This document shows, piece by piece, positions 7,949 through 16,424 of a stretch of DNA of 64,000 nucleotides. The stretch covers positions 1 to 64,000 of the forward strand of contig CALMBD010000302.1 in assembly GCA_937861115.1 (NCBI GenBank), read 5' to 3'. This DNA comes from an uncultured Bacteroidota bacterium. Lineage in GTDB: Bacteria > Bacteroidota > Bacteroidia > Chitinophagales > Saprospiraceae. Position numbers and translations under genes: made by a program. The notes under the pieces were generated by a model. The model worked only from the letters and a program-made list of their open reading frames with translations, did not search any database and had not been told where the DNA came from. Position 1 is the first letter of the stretch. Each line of letters opens with the position of its first letter.

Positions 7949-8078
7949 CGTGATTTAAATTCAACGGGAAGGTACGGACAACTACATTTTTGCAATGCTT
8001 TTTCCCTAAAAATGTAAAACTTGTGAAATTTGCGGAAAAATTGATCAAACCCCGAACCGGATACTAACCAATTCAATT

Positions 8079-8639
8079 ATGGAAGACGTAAACAAATCTA
8101 TGGCCGAAGCTAAGGCCCACATGGAAAAAGCCCTGGAACACCTGGAGCACGAACTTGTTAAATTGCGCACAGGAAAAGCCTCCACTTCACTTATCGCAGA
8201 CCTGATGGTGGAGTATTACGGCGCGCCAACCCCGCTTCCCCAGGTGGCTAACGTTCAGATCAGTGATGCGCGCACCATCGTGATTCAGCCCTGGGAGCGC
8301 AACCTGCTCGGGCCTATTGAACGGGTCATCATCAACGCTAACCTCGGCATCACACCGGCCAACGACGGCGAGGTGATCCGCCTGATGGTGCCGCCCCTGA
8401 CGGAAGAACGGCGCAAGGAATTGGTGAAAAAAGCCAAACACGCCGGCGAAGAGAGCAAAGTCGGGGTCAGAAATGCCCGGCACAAAGCACTTGACCATAT
8501 TAAAAGAGCCGTCAAGGAAGGACTGCCGGAAGATATGGGCAAGCGCAAGGAAACCGAACTTCAGGACATGGTGAACAAGTTCGTCGAGGAAGTGGACAAG
8601 GTTATTGCGGTCAAAGAGAAGGAAATCATGACTGTTTGA
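8079..8639 (+). CDS. frr: Ribosome recycling factor
   Basis: Splits post-termination ribosomes together with EF-G. The length of 186 residues is standard. Typical motifs include LVKLRTGKASTSLI near residues 26-39 (domain I), TIVIQPWE near 65 and the PPLTEERRKELVKKAK helix near residues 105-120. No pyrH is upstream as in many bacteria; instead DUF5606 follows after 47 bp. Confidence 0.97.
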   Translation: MEDVNKSMAEAKAHMEKALEHLEHELVKLRTGKASTSLIADLMVEYYGAPTPLPQVANVQISDARTIVIQPWERNLLGPIERVIINANLGITPANDGEVIRLMVPPLTEERRKELVKKAKHAGEESKVGVRNARHKALDHIKRAVKEGLPEDMGKRKETELQDMVNKFVEEVDKVIAVKEKEIMTV

Positions 8640-8686
8640 TGCGGGCATCTCCCAAGGTCAAACTCCATTTTTCAAACTGTAAACAG

Positions 8687-9133
8687 ATGAACTTAGAAAA
8701 ATTCCTTGTTGTCGCCGGCGTCCCCGGTGTACACAAACTTATATCCAGCCGTTCGAACGGACTTGTTATTGAAGACCGCAATCAGGGGCGCACGCGCTTT
8801 GTTCCGGTGCGCCAGCAGCAGGTAACACCGCTGGCTACCGTTGCCGTGTACACCGATACCGACGAAGGGACGGTGCCGCTGACGGATGTGTTCCAGAAAA
8901 TGCTCGATCAGTACGGCGAAAACCCTCCGGTAGGGCTTGACTCGTCGAGTGCTGATTTCCGCGCGTATTTTGAAAAAATCCTGCCCGAGCACGACCGCGA
9001 CCGCGTGCACATCAACGACATCAAAAAATGTATCAAGTGGTTCAATTTTATGCTGGAAAAAGGCATTTTTGAAGAAGCCAAACGCGATGCCGAATCTGCC
9101 GCGGCAGACCAACCCGCAGAAAAAGAAGACTAA
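8687..9133 (+). CDS. DUF5606 family protein
   Basis: A 148-residue cytoplasmic protein of a Bacteroidota-restricted family of unknown function. The N-terminus MNLEKFLVVAGVPGVHKLIS followed by NGLVIEDRNQGRTRFVP is the family hallmark. An upstream in-frame ATG at 8636 would add 17 residues lacking resemblance and overlap frr, so I use 8687. The Asp/Glu-rich C-terminal tail is normal for this family. It sits between frr and a GT2 gene in the same direction, 47 and 49 bp away. Confidence 0.85.
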   Translation: MNLEKFLVVAGVPGVHKLISSRSNGLVIEDRNQGRTRFVPVRQQQVTPLATVAVYTDTDEGTVPLTDVFQKMLDQYGENPPVGLDSSSADFRAYFEKILPEHDRDRVHINDIKKCIKWFNFMLEKGIFEEAKRDAESAAADQPAEKED

Positions 9134-9182
9134 CGCCAACAAAGAGGCAGGATTTCAGCCGCCTCATTATTCAATCAATAAA

Positions 9183-9932
9183 ATGTACAAAGGACAAAAA
9201 GTCGTCGTTGTGCTGCCTGCCTACAACGCCGCCAAAACACTGGAAAAAACCTACCGTGAAATCCCCTTCGATCTTGTCGACGAGGTTATCCTCTGTGATG
9301 ACCACAGCCGCGATAATACTGCAGAATTGGGGAGAAGCCTTGGTATACAGCATATTATCGTTCACGAAAAAAACAAAGGCTACGGCGGCAACCAGAAATC
9401 GCTGTACAACAAAGCCCTTGAAGTGGGCGGCGATATCGTTATTATGTTGCACCCCGATTACCAGTATACACCCAAACTGATCCCGTCGATGGTCAACATC
9501 ATCGGCGAAGACCTTTTTCCGGTAGTGCTCGGCTCCCGGATACTTGGAATGGGGGCGCTGAAAGGCGGTATGCCGTTGTACAAATATATCTTCAACCGTT
9601 TCCTGACCCTTTCCCAAAACCTCCTGGTCAACTATAAACTGTCGGAATACCATACCGGATACCGCGCCTTCAGTCGTAAGGTGCTGGAAGGGATCAACTT
9701 CAACCAAAATTCCGACGACTTCGTATTCGATAACGAGATGCTGTCCCAGATCATCTTTGCCGGATTTGATATTGCAGAGGTGACCTGCCCGACCAAATAT
9801 TTCGAAGAGGCTTCCAGCATCAACTTCCGCCGGAGCATGAAATACGGCCTGGGGGTGCTGCGGGTATCCTGGGGACATTTCCTTCAACGGATCGGACTGG
9901 CCAATCTGGAGATGTACCGCAAACCTTCCTGA
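9183..9932 (+). CDS. Glycosyltransferase family 2
   Basis: A 249-residue GT-A fold enzyme without membrane segments. VVVVLPAYNAAKTLEKTYRE (residues 7-26) is the nucleotide-sugar binding start, CDDHSRDNT (38-46) follows, and MLHPDYQY near 88 takes the place of the DxD metal site. It resembles DPM1/WcaA-like enzymes that move a sugar to a lipid or polysaccharide, though the acceptor is unknown. I start at 9183 because the frame upstream overlaps the DUF5606 gene. The NRDE gene starts 3 bp after its stop. Confidence 0.88.
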   Translation: MYKGQKVVVVLPAYNAAKTLEKTYREIPFDLVDEVILCDDHSRDNTAELGRSLGIQHIIVHEKNKGYGGNQKSLYNKALEVGGDIVIMLHPDYQYTPKLIPSMVNIIGEDLFPVVLGSRILGMGALKGGMPLYKYIFNRFLTLSQNLLVNYKLSEYHTGYRAFSRKVLEGINFNQNSDDFVFDNEMLSQIIFAGFDIAEVTCPTKYFEEASSINFRRSMKYGLGVLRVSWGHFLQRIGLANLEMYRKPS

Positions 9933-9935
9933 CGC

Positions 9936-10691
9936 ATGTGTACCGTCACCTTCCTGCCGACACCTTCCGGCTTTATCCTGACGCACAACCGCGACGAAGC
10001 GCCCTCGCGCTCTCCGGAAGTCATCAGCCGGGTGCAGGAAGGTGGCGATACGCTGCTTTTTCCCCGCGATACAAAGGCAGGAGGCGCCTGGGTGGCCGCA
10101 TCAAAGAGCGGAAGAACAGCCTGCCTGCTCAACGGCGCGTTTGTAAAGCACCACCACAACCCTCCCTACCGCCGCAGCCGCGGCCTTGTGCTGCTCGATT
10201 TTTTTCACTGGCCGCAGCCCGATCTGTTTTTCGGGCAATACGACCTTGACGGGATTGAGCCGTTCACCTTTCTGTATTTCAACACAGACAGGGTTGTCGA
10301 GTTGCGATGGGATGGAACGCAGCGTTATGTAAAGGAACTTGCACCCGACGAACCCCACTTCTGGTGCTCGGCCACCCTCTATCCGCCGGACATGCAGCAA
10401 AAGCGCAAACAGGTATTCCTCGACTGGCTGCAGCAATCCGTCCACCGTCCACCGTCCACCGTCCACCGTCTACCGTCCTCCGTCTACCGTCTACCGTCCT
10501 CCGTCTATCGCCTGCATCAGACAGGCAGCGTTGGCGACCCCGAAAACGATTTTGTCATGAACCGGGGCGGTCGGGTATGCACGGTGAGTATCACGCAAAT
10601 AACTTTAACATCAAAAAAATTCAGCATGCGTTATGTCGACCTGTTGGGAGGGAATCGGGATACACGGTCTATGTCGATGAGCAAGCGGTAA
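9936..10691 (+). CDS. NRDE (TANGO2-like) family protein with heptamer-repeat insert
   Basis: A 251-residue protein of the NRDE family, named for the Asn-Arg-Asp-Glu motif seen here at residues 18-21 in THNRDEAPSR. The N-terminus begins Met-Cys; after Met removal Cys2 could act as the nucleophile of an Ntn-hydrolase-like fold (family inference). The biochemical role of NRDE proteins is not settled. Odd point: a heptanucleotide repeat (10438-10507) encodes a low-complexity stretch from about residue 168 built of V-Y/H-R-L/P-P-S-S/T units. The repeat unit is not a multiple of three, so copy-number change would shift the frame. Confidence 0.85.
   Translation: MCTVTFLPTPSGFILTHNRDEAPSRSPEVISRVQEGGDTLLFPRDTKAGGAWVAASKSGRTACLLNGAFVKHHHNPPYRRSRGLVLLDFFHWPQPDLFFGQYDLDGIEPFTFLYFNTDRVVELRWDGTQRYVKELAPDEPHFWCSATLYPPDMQQKRKQVFLDWLQQSVHRPPSTVHRLPSSVYRLPSSVYRLHQTGSVGDPENDFVMNRGGRVCTVSITQITLTSKKFSMRYVDLLGGNRDTRSMSMSKR
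10438..10507 (+). repeat. In-gene heptanucleotide repeat, ten units (CCGTCYN)
   Basis: Ten contiguous 7-mers: CCGTCCA four times, then CCGTCTA, CCGTCCT, CCGTCTA twice, CCGTCCT, CCGTCTA. Three units make 21 nt, hence the 7-residue protein periodicity. Slippage by one unit would change frame and truncate the NRDE protein. Confidence 0.9.
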
Positions 10692-10773
10692 GAAACCAAA
10701 TGTCAACGGATATCTAACTCGCCCGTTTATTGTGCCGGTTCAGTTAAATTTTTGTCAACGTCGGAAACTTAAT

Positions 10774-10804
10774 TTTGCCTACTCGGTTAATTGTACATAT
10801 TTTG
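10774..10804 (+). promoter_or_regulatory. Possible promoter of the small type IX cargo gene
   Basis: TTTG, 19 nt, ATATTTTG. Spacing is right but the first two bases of the -7 box are swapped. An alternative TAATTTTG at 10770-10777 has a perfect -7 box but a TTTG only 15 nt upstream. One of the two probably starts the transcript. Confidence 0.35.
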
Positions 10805-10878
10805 CACCATAATAATCATTTCATACCAATTGTTCACTCTTTGCAAGTCTTCTTCAGGAAGCATTATTAATCAAGCCT

Positions 10879-11187
10879 ATGAAACAAATCCTACTCGTTT
10901 TCGCCTTGGTTTTGGTAGGAAGTATGGCGCTTCAGGCGCAGAGTAAATCCTTAGCCGATCTTTCCGTTTTTCCCAATCCCGCTACCGACTATATCTCCGT
11001 AAAAGATAACGGCGACGCAGTTGGTTACGTAACTGTCTTCAACCTTGTCGGCAAAAAAGTAAAGGAATTTGAATTTGTTAAGGGCGAACAGTACTACGTG
11101 GCAGACCTTATGAAAGGAATGTATCTGGTTCAGGTACTCGATCGCAGCAAGCGCACCCTGGTTACACATAAACTGGATAAGCGCTGA
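10879..11187 (+). CDS. Minimal type IX secretion cargo (signal peptide plus sorting domain)
   Basis: Only 102 residues: a Sec signal peptide (residues 1-21, ending ALQAQ) followed at once by a Por secretion-system C-terminal sorting domain, recognised by LSVFPNPATDYISVK, VFNLVGKKV, and GMYLVQVLD ... VTHKL. In ordinary cargo this domain of ~75-80 residues follows a large passenger; here no passenger remains. The product would be exported to the periplasm and carried through the type IX translocon as little more than its own tag. It has its own leader and a strong terminator, so it is a free-standing gene and not the tail of a broken one. Confidence 0.85.
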   Translation: MKQILLVFALVLVGSMALQAQSKSLADLSVFPNPATDYISVKDNGDAVGYVTVFNLVGKKVKEFEFVKGEQYYVADLMKGMYLVQVLDRSKRTLVTHKLDKR

Positions 11188-11219
11188 CCCTTTAGCATTG
11201 AAGTTTTTAAAAAAAAAGT

Positions 11220-11247
11220 CCCCGGCGTGCAATCTGGCATGCCGGGG
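11220..11247. terminator. Terminator between small type IX cargo gene and ftsK
   Basis: CCCCGGCGTGC / GCATGCCGGGG, 11 bp with one wobble, with A-run before and T-run after on the plus strand, so it can act for both converging genes. Confidence 0.85.
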
Positions 11248-11275
11248 ATTTTATTTTGGGTTACCCCATTTACCG

Positions 11276-13726
11276 CTATGCATTCCGCTTGTTGCGCAAT
11301 TCCGTCAGGAACCGTTCCAGTTCGTCGGTGCTGTAATACAACACTTCACGCGGCTTGGAACCTTCAGCAGGACCGACGATGCCCAGCGATTCCAGTTGAT
11401 CCATGATACGGCCGGCGCGGTTATAACCCAGTTTCATACGGCGCTGGATCATGCTGGTAGAGCCGTGCTGGGTTTCGACGACCAGTCGGGCAGCGTCTTC
11501 GAGCATTTCGTCCATTTCGGAGAAGCGGAACTCTTTGGCATCGCCGCCCGGCTCTCCGTCGGGATGGAATTCGGGCAGGAAGAAAGGCTCGGCAAAACCC
11601 CGCTGGTTGGCGATAAATTCGATCACGCGTTCCACTTCGGGGGTGTCTACAAATGCGCTTTGCAGGCGGATAATATCGCCGCCGACGCTGAGCAGCATAT
11701 CGCCGCGCCCGGTGAGTTGCTCGGAGCCGCCGGTATCGAGAATGGTGCGGGAGTCTACCTTGGAGGCCACCTTGAAGGCAATACGCGCCGGGAAGTTGGC
11801 TTTGATGACACCGGTGATAATATTGACCGAAGGGCGCTGGGTCGCAATGATCAGGTGAATGCCCACGGCACGCGACAACTGTGCGAGCCGGCCGATCGGC
11901 AGTTCGACCTCCTTGCCGGCGGTCATGATCAGGTCGGCAAACTCGTCGATGATGAGGACGATATATGGCAGGAAGCGATGCCCTTTATTGGGATTGAGCC
12001 TGCGCGCGACAAATTTGTCGTTGTATTCCGCAATGTTGCGCACTTCGGCCTTCTTGAGCAGGTCGTAGCGCGTTTCCATCTCGATGATCAGCGAATTGAG
12101 GGTATGGACCACTTTGGCGGTCTCCGTCACAATCGGCTCCAACTGATCGGGCAAAAAGCCCAGGAAGTGGTTCTCCAGTTTGGCGTAGGGGAACAACTCG
12201 ACCTTTTTGGGGTCGATAAGGATGAGTTTTACCTGCGACGGATGTTTTTTGTACAGCAGCGACATCAGGATGACGTTGATGCCGACCGATTTGCCCTGAC
12301 CGGTAGCGCCCGCGATGAGCAGGTGCGGCATTTTGGTCAGGTCGGCCACAAATGCCTCGTTCTGAATGGTTTTCCCCAGCGCAACAGGCAACTCCATCTT
12401 GGCGCGCTTGAAACGCTCGTTGGTCAGCAGTTCGCGCATGCCGACGGTCTGCCGGTTCTTGTTCGGCACCTCGATACCGATTGTGCCCTTGCCGGGGATC
12501 GGTGCAATGATGCGGATGCCGAGCGCCGAGAGGTTCAGCGCAATATCATCTTCCAGGTTTTTGATCTTCGAAATACGGATGCCGCGTGCCGGTATGATCT
12601 CGTACAGGGTGACGGTCGGCCCGATGGTCGCCTTGATCTTTTCAATTTCAATCTTGAAATACATCAGGGTCTGGAGGATCTGATTTTTATTCGCCTCCAG
12701 CTCCTCCCGGTCGATCTCCAGGTGCTGGTTGTCGTACTCGGTCAGCAATTGTACATGCGGATACTCGTAGTGCGAGAGCTCGAGCGTAGGGTCGTACGGT
12801 TCGCTCAGGTTGGGAGTGTCTTCCTGCACCGCCACTACAGGCGGCTTGTAGGCCTCCGATTCATCGGGCGCTACGGGCGGCGGCGGGGGCGTCACGCTGA
12901 TTTCCAGCTCTGCGTCGCCGGGCTTGAGCGGCTCCGGCCTGGGAGGGGTGTCGGCAAACAGGGCGCTGCGCTGGGTCAGGTCGAACGATATCTGACCGCC
13001 GGCTTGTTCGGCTGTGGCAGTCTTGGTCTCGGGGGTGTCTTTATCGGCGGGGACGGGTATTTCCGTTTTTACACGCGTGGACGGCGGCGGCGGCATGTTG
13101 CGCTTGCCGAAATTGCCGGCCAGCAGGTCCGTCCAGGCTTGTTTGGTCTCCTCCCAGGCTCTTTGCCAGCTCAGTTCTTCCAGGTTCGGGTTGTTCGACC
13201 ATACAAAGGTGGCCACGAGAGCAAACAACATGAGGGCCAGCGTGCCGATAACGCCGAGAAAATTCTGGATGTATTCGCTGATAGATTGTCCGAAAACACC
13301 GCCCCAGGGAAACTCAAATTTTTGAAAGAAAAACGAGGCGACGACGGAAGTGATCACCATCAGGATCACCGTGCGCTGCAGGGTAATGGCGAGGTAAGAC
13401 AGCGGGATGCGGCGGATCAGGGCCAGCCCGAACTTGTACAGCAGATAAACGACCCCGAACGAGGAAATGCCGAAACCCCAATAGATGATACCGTCGGACA
13501 GAAATGCGCCGAGCCTGCCCAGCCAGTTGTCGACCTGTACGTCTGCAAGAAACATCTCCCAGGAAAAGTGGAACACGATGTCGTGGTCGTTTTTCCAGGT
13601 GAACAGGTATGAAACGAACGCAATCAGAAAATAGAACGACAGGAACAGGAGGAAAATCCCGAAAAGTTTCGAGACTCGCTCACTGTCAAAATTCATGCTT
13701 AGTTGTCCTCGTTTGCCTTTAGCCAT
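11276..13726 (-). CDS. ftsK: DNA translocase FtsK/SpoIIIE
   Basis: Membrane-anchored motor that clears chromosome DNA from the division septum. I start at 13726 (MAKGKRGQLS), giving 816 residues; a frame extension to 13792 lacks family resemblance and would include the promoter. The N-terminus has about four membrane segments (roughly 25-190), then a Pro/Glu-rich linker, the FtsK beta domain, and a RecA-like motor with Walker A GATGQGKS, LILIDPKKVELF and VLIIDEFADL, ATQRPSVNIITG, and a C-terminal winged-helix gamma domain (RMKLGYNRAGRIMDQLE) that reads KOPS-like sites. Walker A has Gln where most FtsKs have Ser. Confidence 0.95.
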   Translation of the reverse strand: MAKGKRGQLSMNFDSERVSKLFGIFLLFLSFYFLIAFVSYLFTWKNDHDIVFHFSWEMFLADVQVDNWLGRLGAFLSDGIIYWGFGISSFGVVYLLYKFGLALIRRIPLSYLAITLQRTVILMVITSVVASFFFQKFEFPWGGVFGQSISEYIQNFLGVIGTLALMLFALVATFVWSNNPNLEELSWQRAWEETKQAWTDLLAGNFGKRNMPPPPSTRVKTEIPVPADKDTPETKTATAEQAGGQISFDLTQRSALFADTPPRPEPLKPGDAELEISVTPPPPPVAPDESEAYKPPVVAVQEDTPNLSEPYDPTLELSHYEYPHVQLLTEYDNQHLEIDREELEANKNQILQTLMYFKIEIEKIKATIGPTVTLYEIIPARGIRISKIKNLEDDIALNLSALGIRIIAPIPGKGTIGIEVPNKNRQTVGMRELLTNERFKRAKMELPVALGKTIQNEAFVADLTKMPHLLIAGATGQGKSVGINVILMSLLYKKHPSQVKLILIDPKKVELFPYAKLENHFLGFLPDQLEPIVTETAKVVHTLNSLIIEMETRYDLLKKAEVRNIAEYNDKFVARRLNPNKGHRFLPYIVLIIDEFADLIMTAGKEVELPIGRLAQLSRAVGIHLIIATQRPSVNIITGVIKANFPARIAFKVASKVDSRTILDTGGSEQLTGRGDMLLSVGGDIIRLQSAFVDTPEVERVIEFIANQRGFAEPFFLPEFHPDGEPGGDAKEFRFSEMDEMLEDAARLVVETQHGSTSMIQRRMKLGYNRAGRIMDQLESLGIVGPAEGSKPREVLYYSTDELERFLTELRNKRNA

Positions 13727-13765
13727 GCAACAGGGGTGTGGTTCGGTTGGTGCAATTTTCAGGCG

Positions 13766-13773
13766 CAAAGGTA
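13766..13773 (-). promoter_or_regulatory. Candidate -7 box for ftsK
   Basis: TACCTTTG on the minus strand, an exact TAnnTTTG, 40 bp before the ftsK ATG. No TTTG stands at the right distance upstream, so only the -7 element is supported. Confidence 0.5.
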
Positions 13774-13868
13774 GCCAAACGAGATGGTGCAATGGTTACT
13801 GTCGCGCGGAAAAGCCGGAATTTTTACAAGAAAATGCCGGTGCCTGCCGCCAGGACCGGCAAGGCAGG

Positions 13869-14267
13869 TCATTTCTCGGTGGCGGGACCGATCAAATCCC
13901 ACAAATTGCCGTACAGGTCTTCAAAAACAGCCACCGTTCCGTACGCTTCCGTTGAGGGTTCCCGAACAAAACGAACCTTGTTGTTCAGCAAGTTATGGTA
14001 ATCCCGCCAAAAATCGTCGGTCTGCAGAAACAGGAAAACCCGGCCGCCGGTCTGGTTGCCCACCCTGGTTTCCTGTTCGCTGTTTGCCGCCTTGGCCAGC
14101 AGCAGGCAGCAACTGCCCGCTCCCTGCGGCGCAACCAATACCCAGCGTTTGGTAGCGCTCAGGGGTGTGTCTTCCACCAGGGTGAAACCCAGTTTTTCCG
14201 TGTAAAAGCGAATGGCTTCATCGTAATCGGCCACCACCAGGGCGAGGTGTGCAATCCGTTGATTCAT
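13869..14267 (-). CDS. VOC (glyoxalase/bleomycin-resistance fold) protein
   Basis: A 132-residue single VOC module beginning MNQRIAHLALVVADYDEAIR; RFYTEKLGF then follows, the usual first beta-alpha unit. A metal-site His comes early (AHLAL) and the C-terminal FEDLYGNLWDLIGP matches the second half. Substrate unknown; the family includes lactoylglutathione lyase, dioxygenases and antibiotic-binding proteins. An upstream in-frame ATG (14321) would add 18 residues without family match. Its reading strand is opposite to uppS. Confidence 0.85.
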   Translation of the reverse strand: MNQRIAHLALVVADYDEAIRFYTEKLGFTLVEDTPLSATKRWVLVAPQGAGSCCLLLAKAANSEQETRVGNQTGGRVFLFLQTDDFWRDYHNLLNNKVRFVREPSTEAYGTVAVFEDLYGNLWDLIGPATEK

Positions 14268-14361
14268 AATGCTGATTTTTGTATTGCAGCCATAGTGCGT
14301 TGAATCTGCATGATTCTGCATGAAACTGCATTATTCCGGCACAAAAAAACACATTTTAAAA

Positions 14362-14369
14362 TACCTTTG
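14362..14369 (+). promoter_or_regulatory. Candidate -7 box for uppS
   Basis: TACCTTTG, exact TAnnTTTG, 58 bp before the uppS ATG. The matching TTTG at -33 is missing. Confidence 0.45.
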
Positions 14370-14426
14370 TCAGCCCGAACTCTAATCCCGCGTTACGTTC
14401 CAGGACCTTTCACCAAACGCATCGTC

Positions 14427-15173
14427 ATGTCCGATCTGAAATCGCTTATCATTCCCGACAAAGTGCCGAAGCACATCGCCATTATCATGGATGGAAACGG
14501 TCGCTGGGCCAAACAAAAAGGTATGCCCCGCGTGCTGGGCCACCGCAGTGGCGTAAAAAGCGTGCGGGAGGTGACTGAAGCGGCGGCGGAGATCGGCGTG
14601 CATTACCTGACGCTGTATGCCTTCAGCACGGAAAACTGGAGCCGCCCGCCTGCCGAGGTGACGGCTTTGATGACCCTGCTGGTAGAAACCATCAAAGGCG
14701 AGATTCGCGACCTGAACAAGAACGGCGTTCGGCTTATGGCTATCGGCGACCTCGAGGCGCTGCCCGCGGCCAGTTACAAGGCATTGCAGGACGGCATCGA
14801 GCAAACCAAAAACAACCAGCGCATTACCCTCGTGCTGGCGCTCAATTATTCCGCCAAATGGGAGATATTGCGCGCTACCCGAATGCTTGCCGAGCAGGCG
14901 CAGAAGGGATTGCTGACCCCCGCCGATATCGATGAAAATACCTTTGAAAACGCCCTGAGCACACGCGATATTCCCGACCCGGAGTTGCTCATCCGCACGA
15001 GCGGCGAAACGCGTATTTCCAACTTCCTGCTTTGGCAGATTGCGTATGCCGAACTGTATTTTACGCCCGTTTTCTGGCCTGATTTCGGGAGAAAGGAGCT
15101 GTTCGAGGCCATCCTGAGTTATCAACGCAGGGAACGCCGGTTCGGCATGATCAGCGAACAGGTTACCACCTGA
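14427..15173 (+). CDS. uppS: Undecaprenyl diphosphate synthase
   Basis: Builds the C55 lipid carrier for cell wall and surface glycans by adding isopentenyl units to farnesyl diphosphate. From the ATG at 14427 it is 248 residues, the usual length. HIAIIMDGNGRWAKQKG (about 14-30) holds the catalytic Asp; HRSGVKSVREV, YAFSTENWSRP and the C-terminal DPELLIRTSGETRISNFLLW signature all match cis-prenyltransferases. A frame extension to 14310 is not family-like. It fits with the mevalonate-pathway genes at 42.5-45 kb and the polysaccharide genes at 20-27 kb. Confidence 0.96.
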   Translation: MSDLKSLIIPDKVPKHIAIIMDGNGRWAKQKGMPRVLGHRSGVKSVREVTEAAAEIGVHYLTLYAFSTENWSRPPAEVTALMTLLVETIKGEIRDLNKNGVRLMAIGDLEALPAASYKALQDGIEQTKNNQRITLVLALNYSAKWEILRATRMLAEQAQKGLLTPADIDENTFENALSTRDIPDPELLIRTSGETRISNFLLWQIAYAELYFTPVFWPDFGRKELFEAILSYQRRERRFGMISEQVTT

Positions 15174-15214
15174 GTCCCGGCTCCAAACCTTGAATCTGCC
15201 AATTTTTAAAAAAG

Positions 15215-16414
15215 ATGCATACAGAAGCCCGCCGCCGTTACAACGAAACCTTTACACCGGAGAAATACCAGGCCTTTCTCCACACCGTCGACTCCGCTTT
15301 TGGCGAACCCTGCACTTTCCGGGTGTCAGAAACACCCGTATTCGTACCTAATACGCTGAAAAAACAGCTGATGCAGGGTGTGGAAGATATTTGCGCAGTT
15401 ATTAACCGTCCCGACTTTCGCGCAAACAGTCAGGCTGCCTTGCCGGCACACCTGCGTGTACCCAGCGAGGATGACCACACTGTATTTCTGCAACTCGATT
15501 TCGGCATCTGCCGCGATGCGGAAGGCCGTTTTGTGCCGCAACTGATCGAAATGCAGGGCTTTCCCTCGCTCTATTTCTTTCAGCACCTGCTCGCCGAGTC
15601 GTACCGCAGGCATTTCGATATCCCGGCTGATTTTCACCACCTGTTCGGCGGATTGAATTCGGAAAGTTATATCGATCTCATGCGCAGCGTGATCGTGGGT
15701 TCCTCCAGGCCCGAAAACGTGATCCTGCTCGAAGTCGAACCCGAAAAGCAAAATACCCGCATCGATTTCTGGGGCAGCCAAAAGCACCTGGGCATCAAGG
15801 TGCTGTGCCTGTCAAAACTCAAAAAAGAAGGCCGCGACCTGTATTATCTCGACGATAACGGCCGGCGCATCGGCGTGGAACGCATCTATAACCGCATCAT
15901 ATTCGACGAACTGGAAAAACGCGGCGACCTGCACCGCGAATGGGACCTGACCAGCGAGGTCAACGCCGAATGGGTAGGCCATCCCAACTGGTTTTTCCGA
16001 ATTTCCAAATACACGTTGCCCCTGCTGAACTCGCCTTTCGTACCGGAAACGCTGTTTGTCAACCAGTTGAAAAGCATACCTGCCGATCTGGAAAACTGGG
16101 TGCTCAAGCCGCTCTTCTCTTTTTCAGGCCAGGGAGTCAAGATCAATATCACCAAAGAAGACGTGGAAATGGTGGATGATCCCGACAACTTCATCCTGCA
16201 GCGCAAAGTAGCGTATGTGCCGGGTGTCGAGACGCCGAACCCCGAAGAGCCTTCCAAGTGCGAGATCCGCATGATGATCGTGTGGGACAAAAGCTGGGAC
16301 AAGCCCCGGCTCGTCAACAACCTTATCCGGATGAGCAAAGGCGAAATGGTGGGTGTGCGGTACAACAAGGGCAAGGACTGGGTAGGTGCAAGCGTGGGCT
16401 TTTTTGAGCCCTAA
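15215..16414 (+). CDS. ATP-grasp-like protein of unknown function
   Basis: A 399-residue cytoplasmic protein that I cannot name. The C-terminal half has ATP-grasp-like features: WVLKPLFSFSGQGVKI near 290-305 (Lys and flexible Gly-rich loop), NFILQRKVAY, KCEIRMMIVWD and LIRMSKGEMVGVRYNKG, which resembles the metal/ATP-binding end of glutathionylspermidine-synthase-like or other peptide-ligase folds. The N-terminal half (EMQGFPSLYFFQHLL) is not familiar. It lies 41 bp after uppS and 10 bp before rsmE, likely the same transcript. A ligase joining a carboxylate to an amine is a reasonable guess, not shown. Confidence 0.7.
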   Translation: MHTEARRRYNETFTPEKYQAFLHTVDSAFGEPCTFRVSETPVFVPNTLKKQLMQGVEDICAVINRPDFRANSQAALPAHLRVPSEDDHTVFLQLDFGICRDAEGRFVPQLIEMQGFPSLYFFQHLLAESYRRHFDIPADFHHLFGGLNSESYIDLMRSVIVGSSRPENVILLEVEPEKQNTRIDFWGSQKHLGIKVLCLSKLKKEGRDLYYLDDNGRRIGVERIYNRIIFDELEKRGDLHREWDLTSEVNAEWVGHPNWFFRISKYTLPLLNSPFVPETLFVNQLKSIPADLENWVLKPLFSFSGQGVKINITKEDVEMVDDPDNFILQRKVAYVPGVETPNPEEPSKCEIRMMIVWDKSWDKPRLVNNLIRMSKGEMVGVRYNKGKDWVGASVGFFEP

Positions 16415-16424
16415 AAATCCCGTC

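Noticed and set aside
11198..13612. An 804-codon open frame on the plus strand
   Set aside because: It lies exactly antisense to ftsK, whose motifs are clear. Long antisense frames are expected from codon bias in G+C-rich genes.
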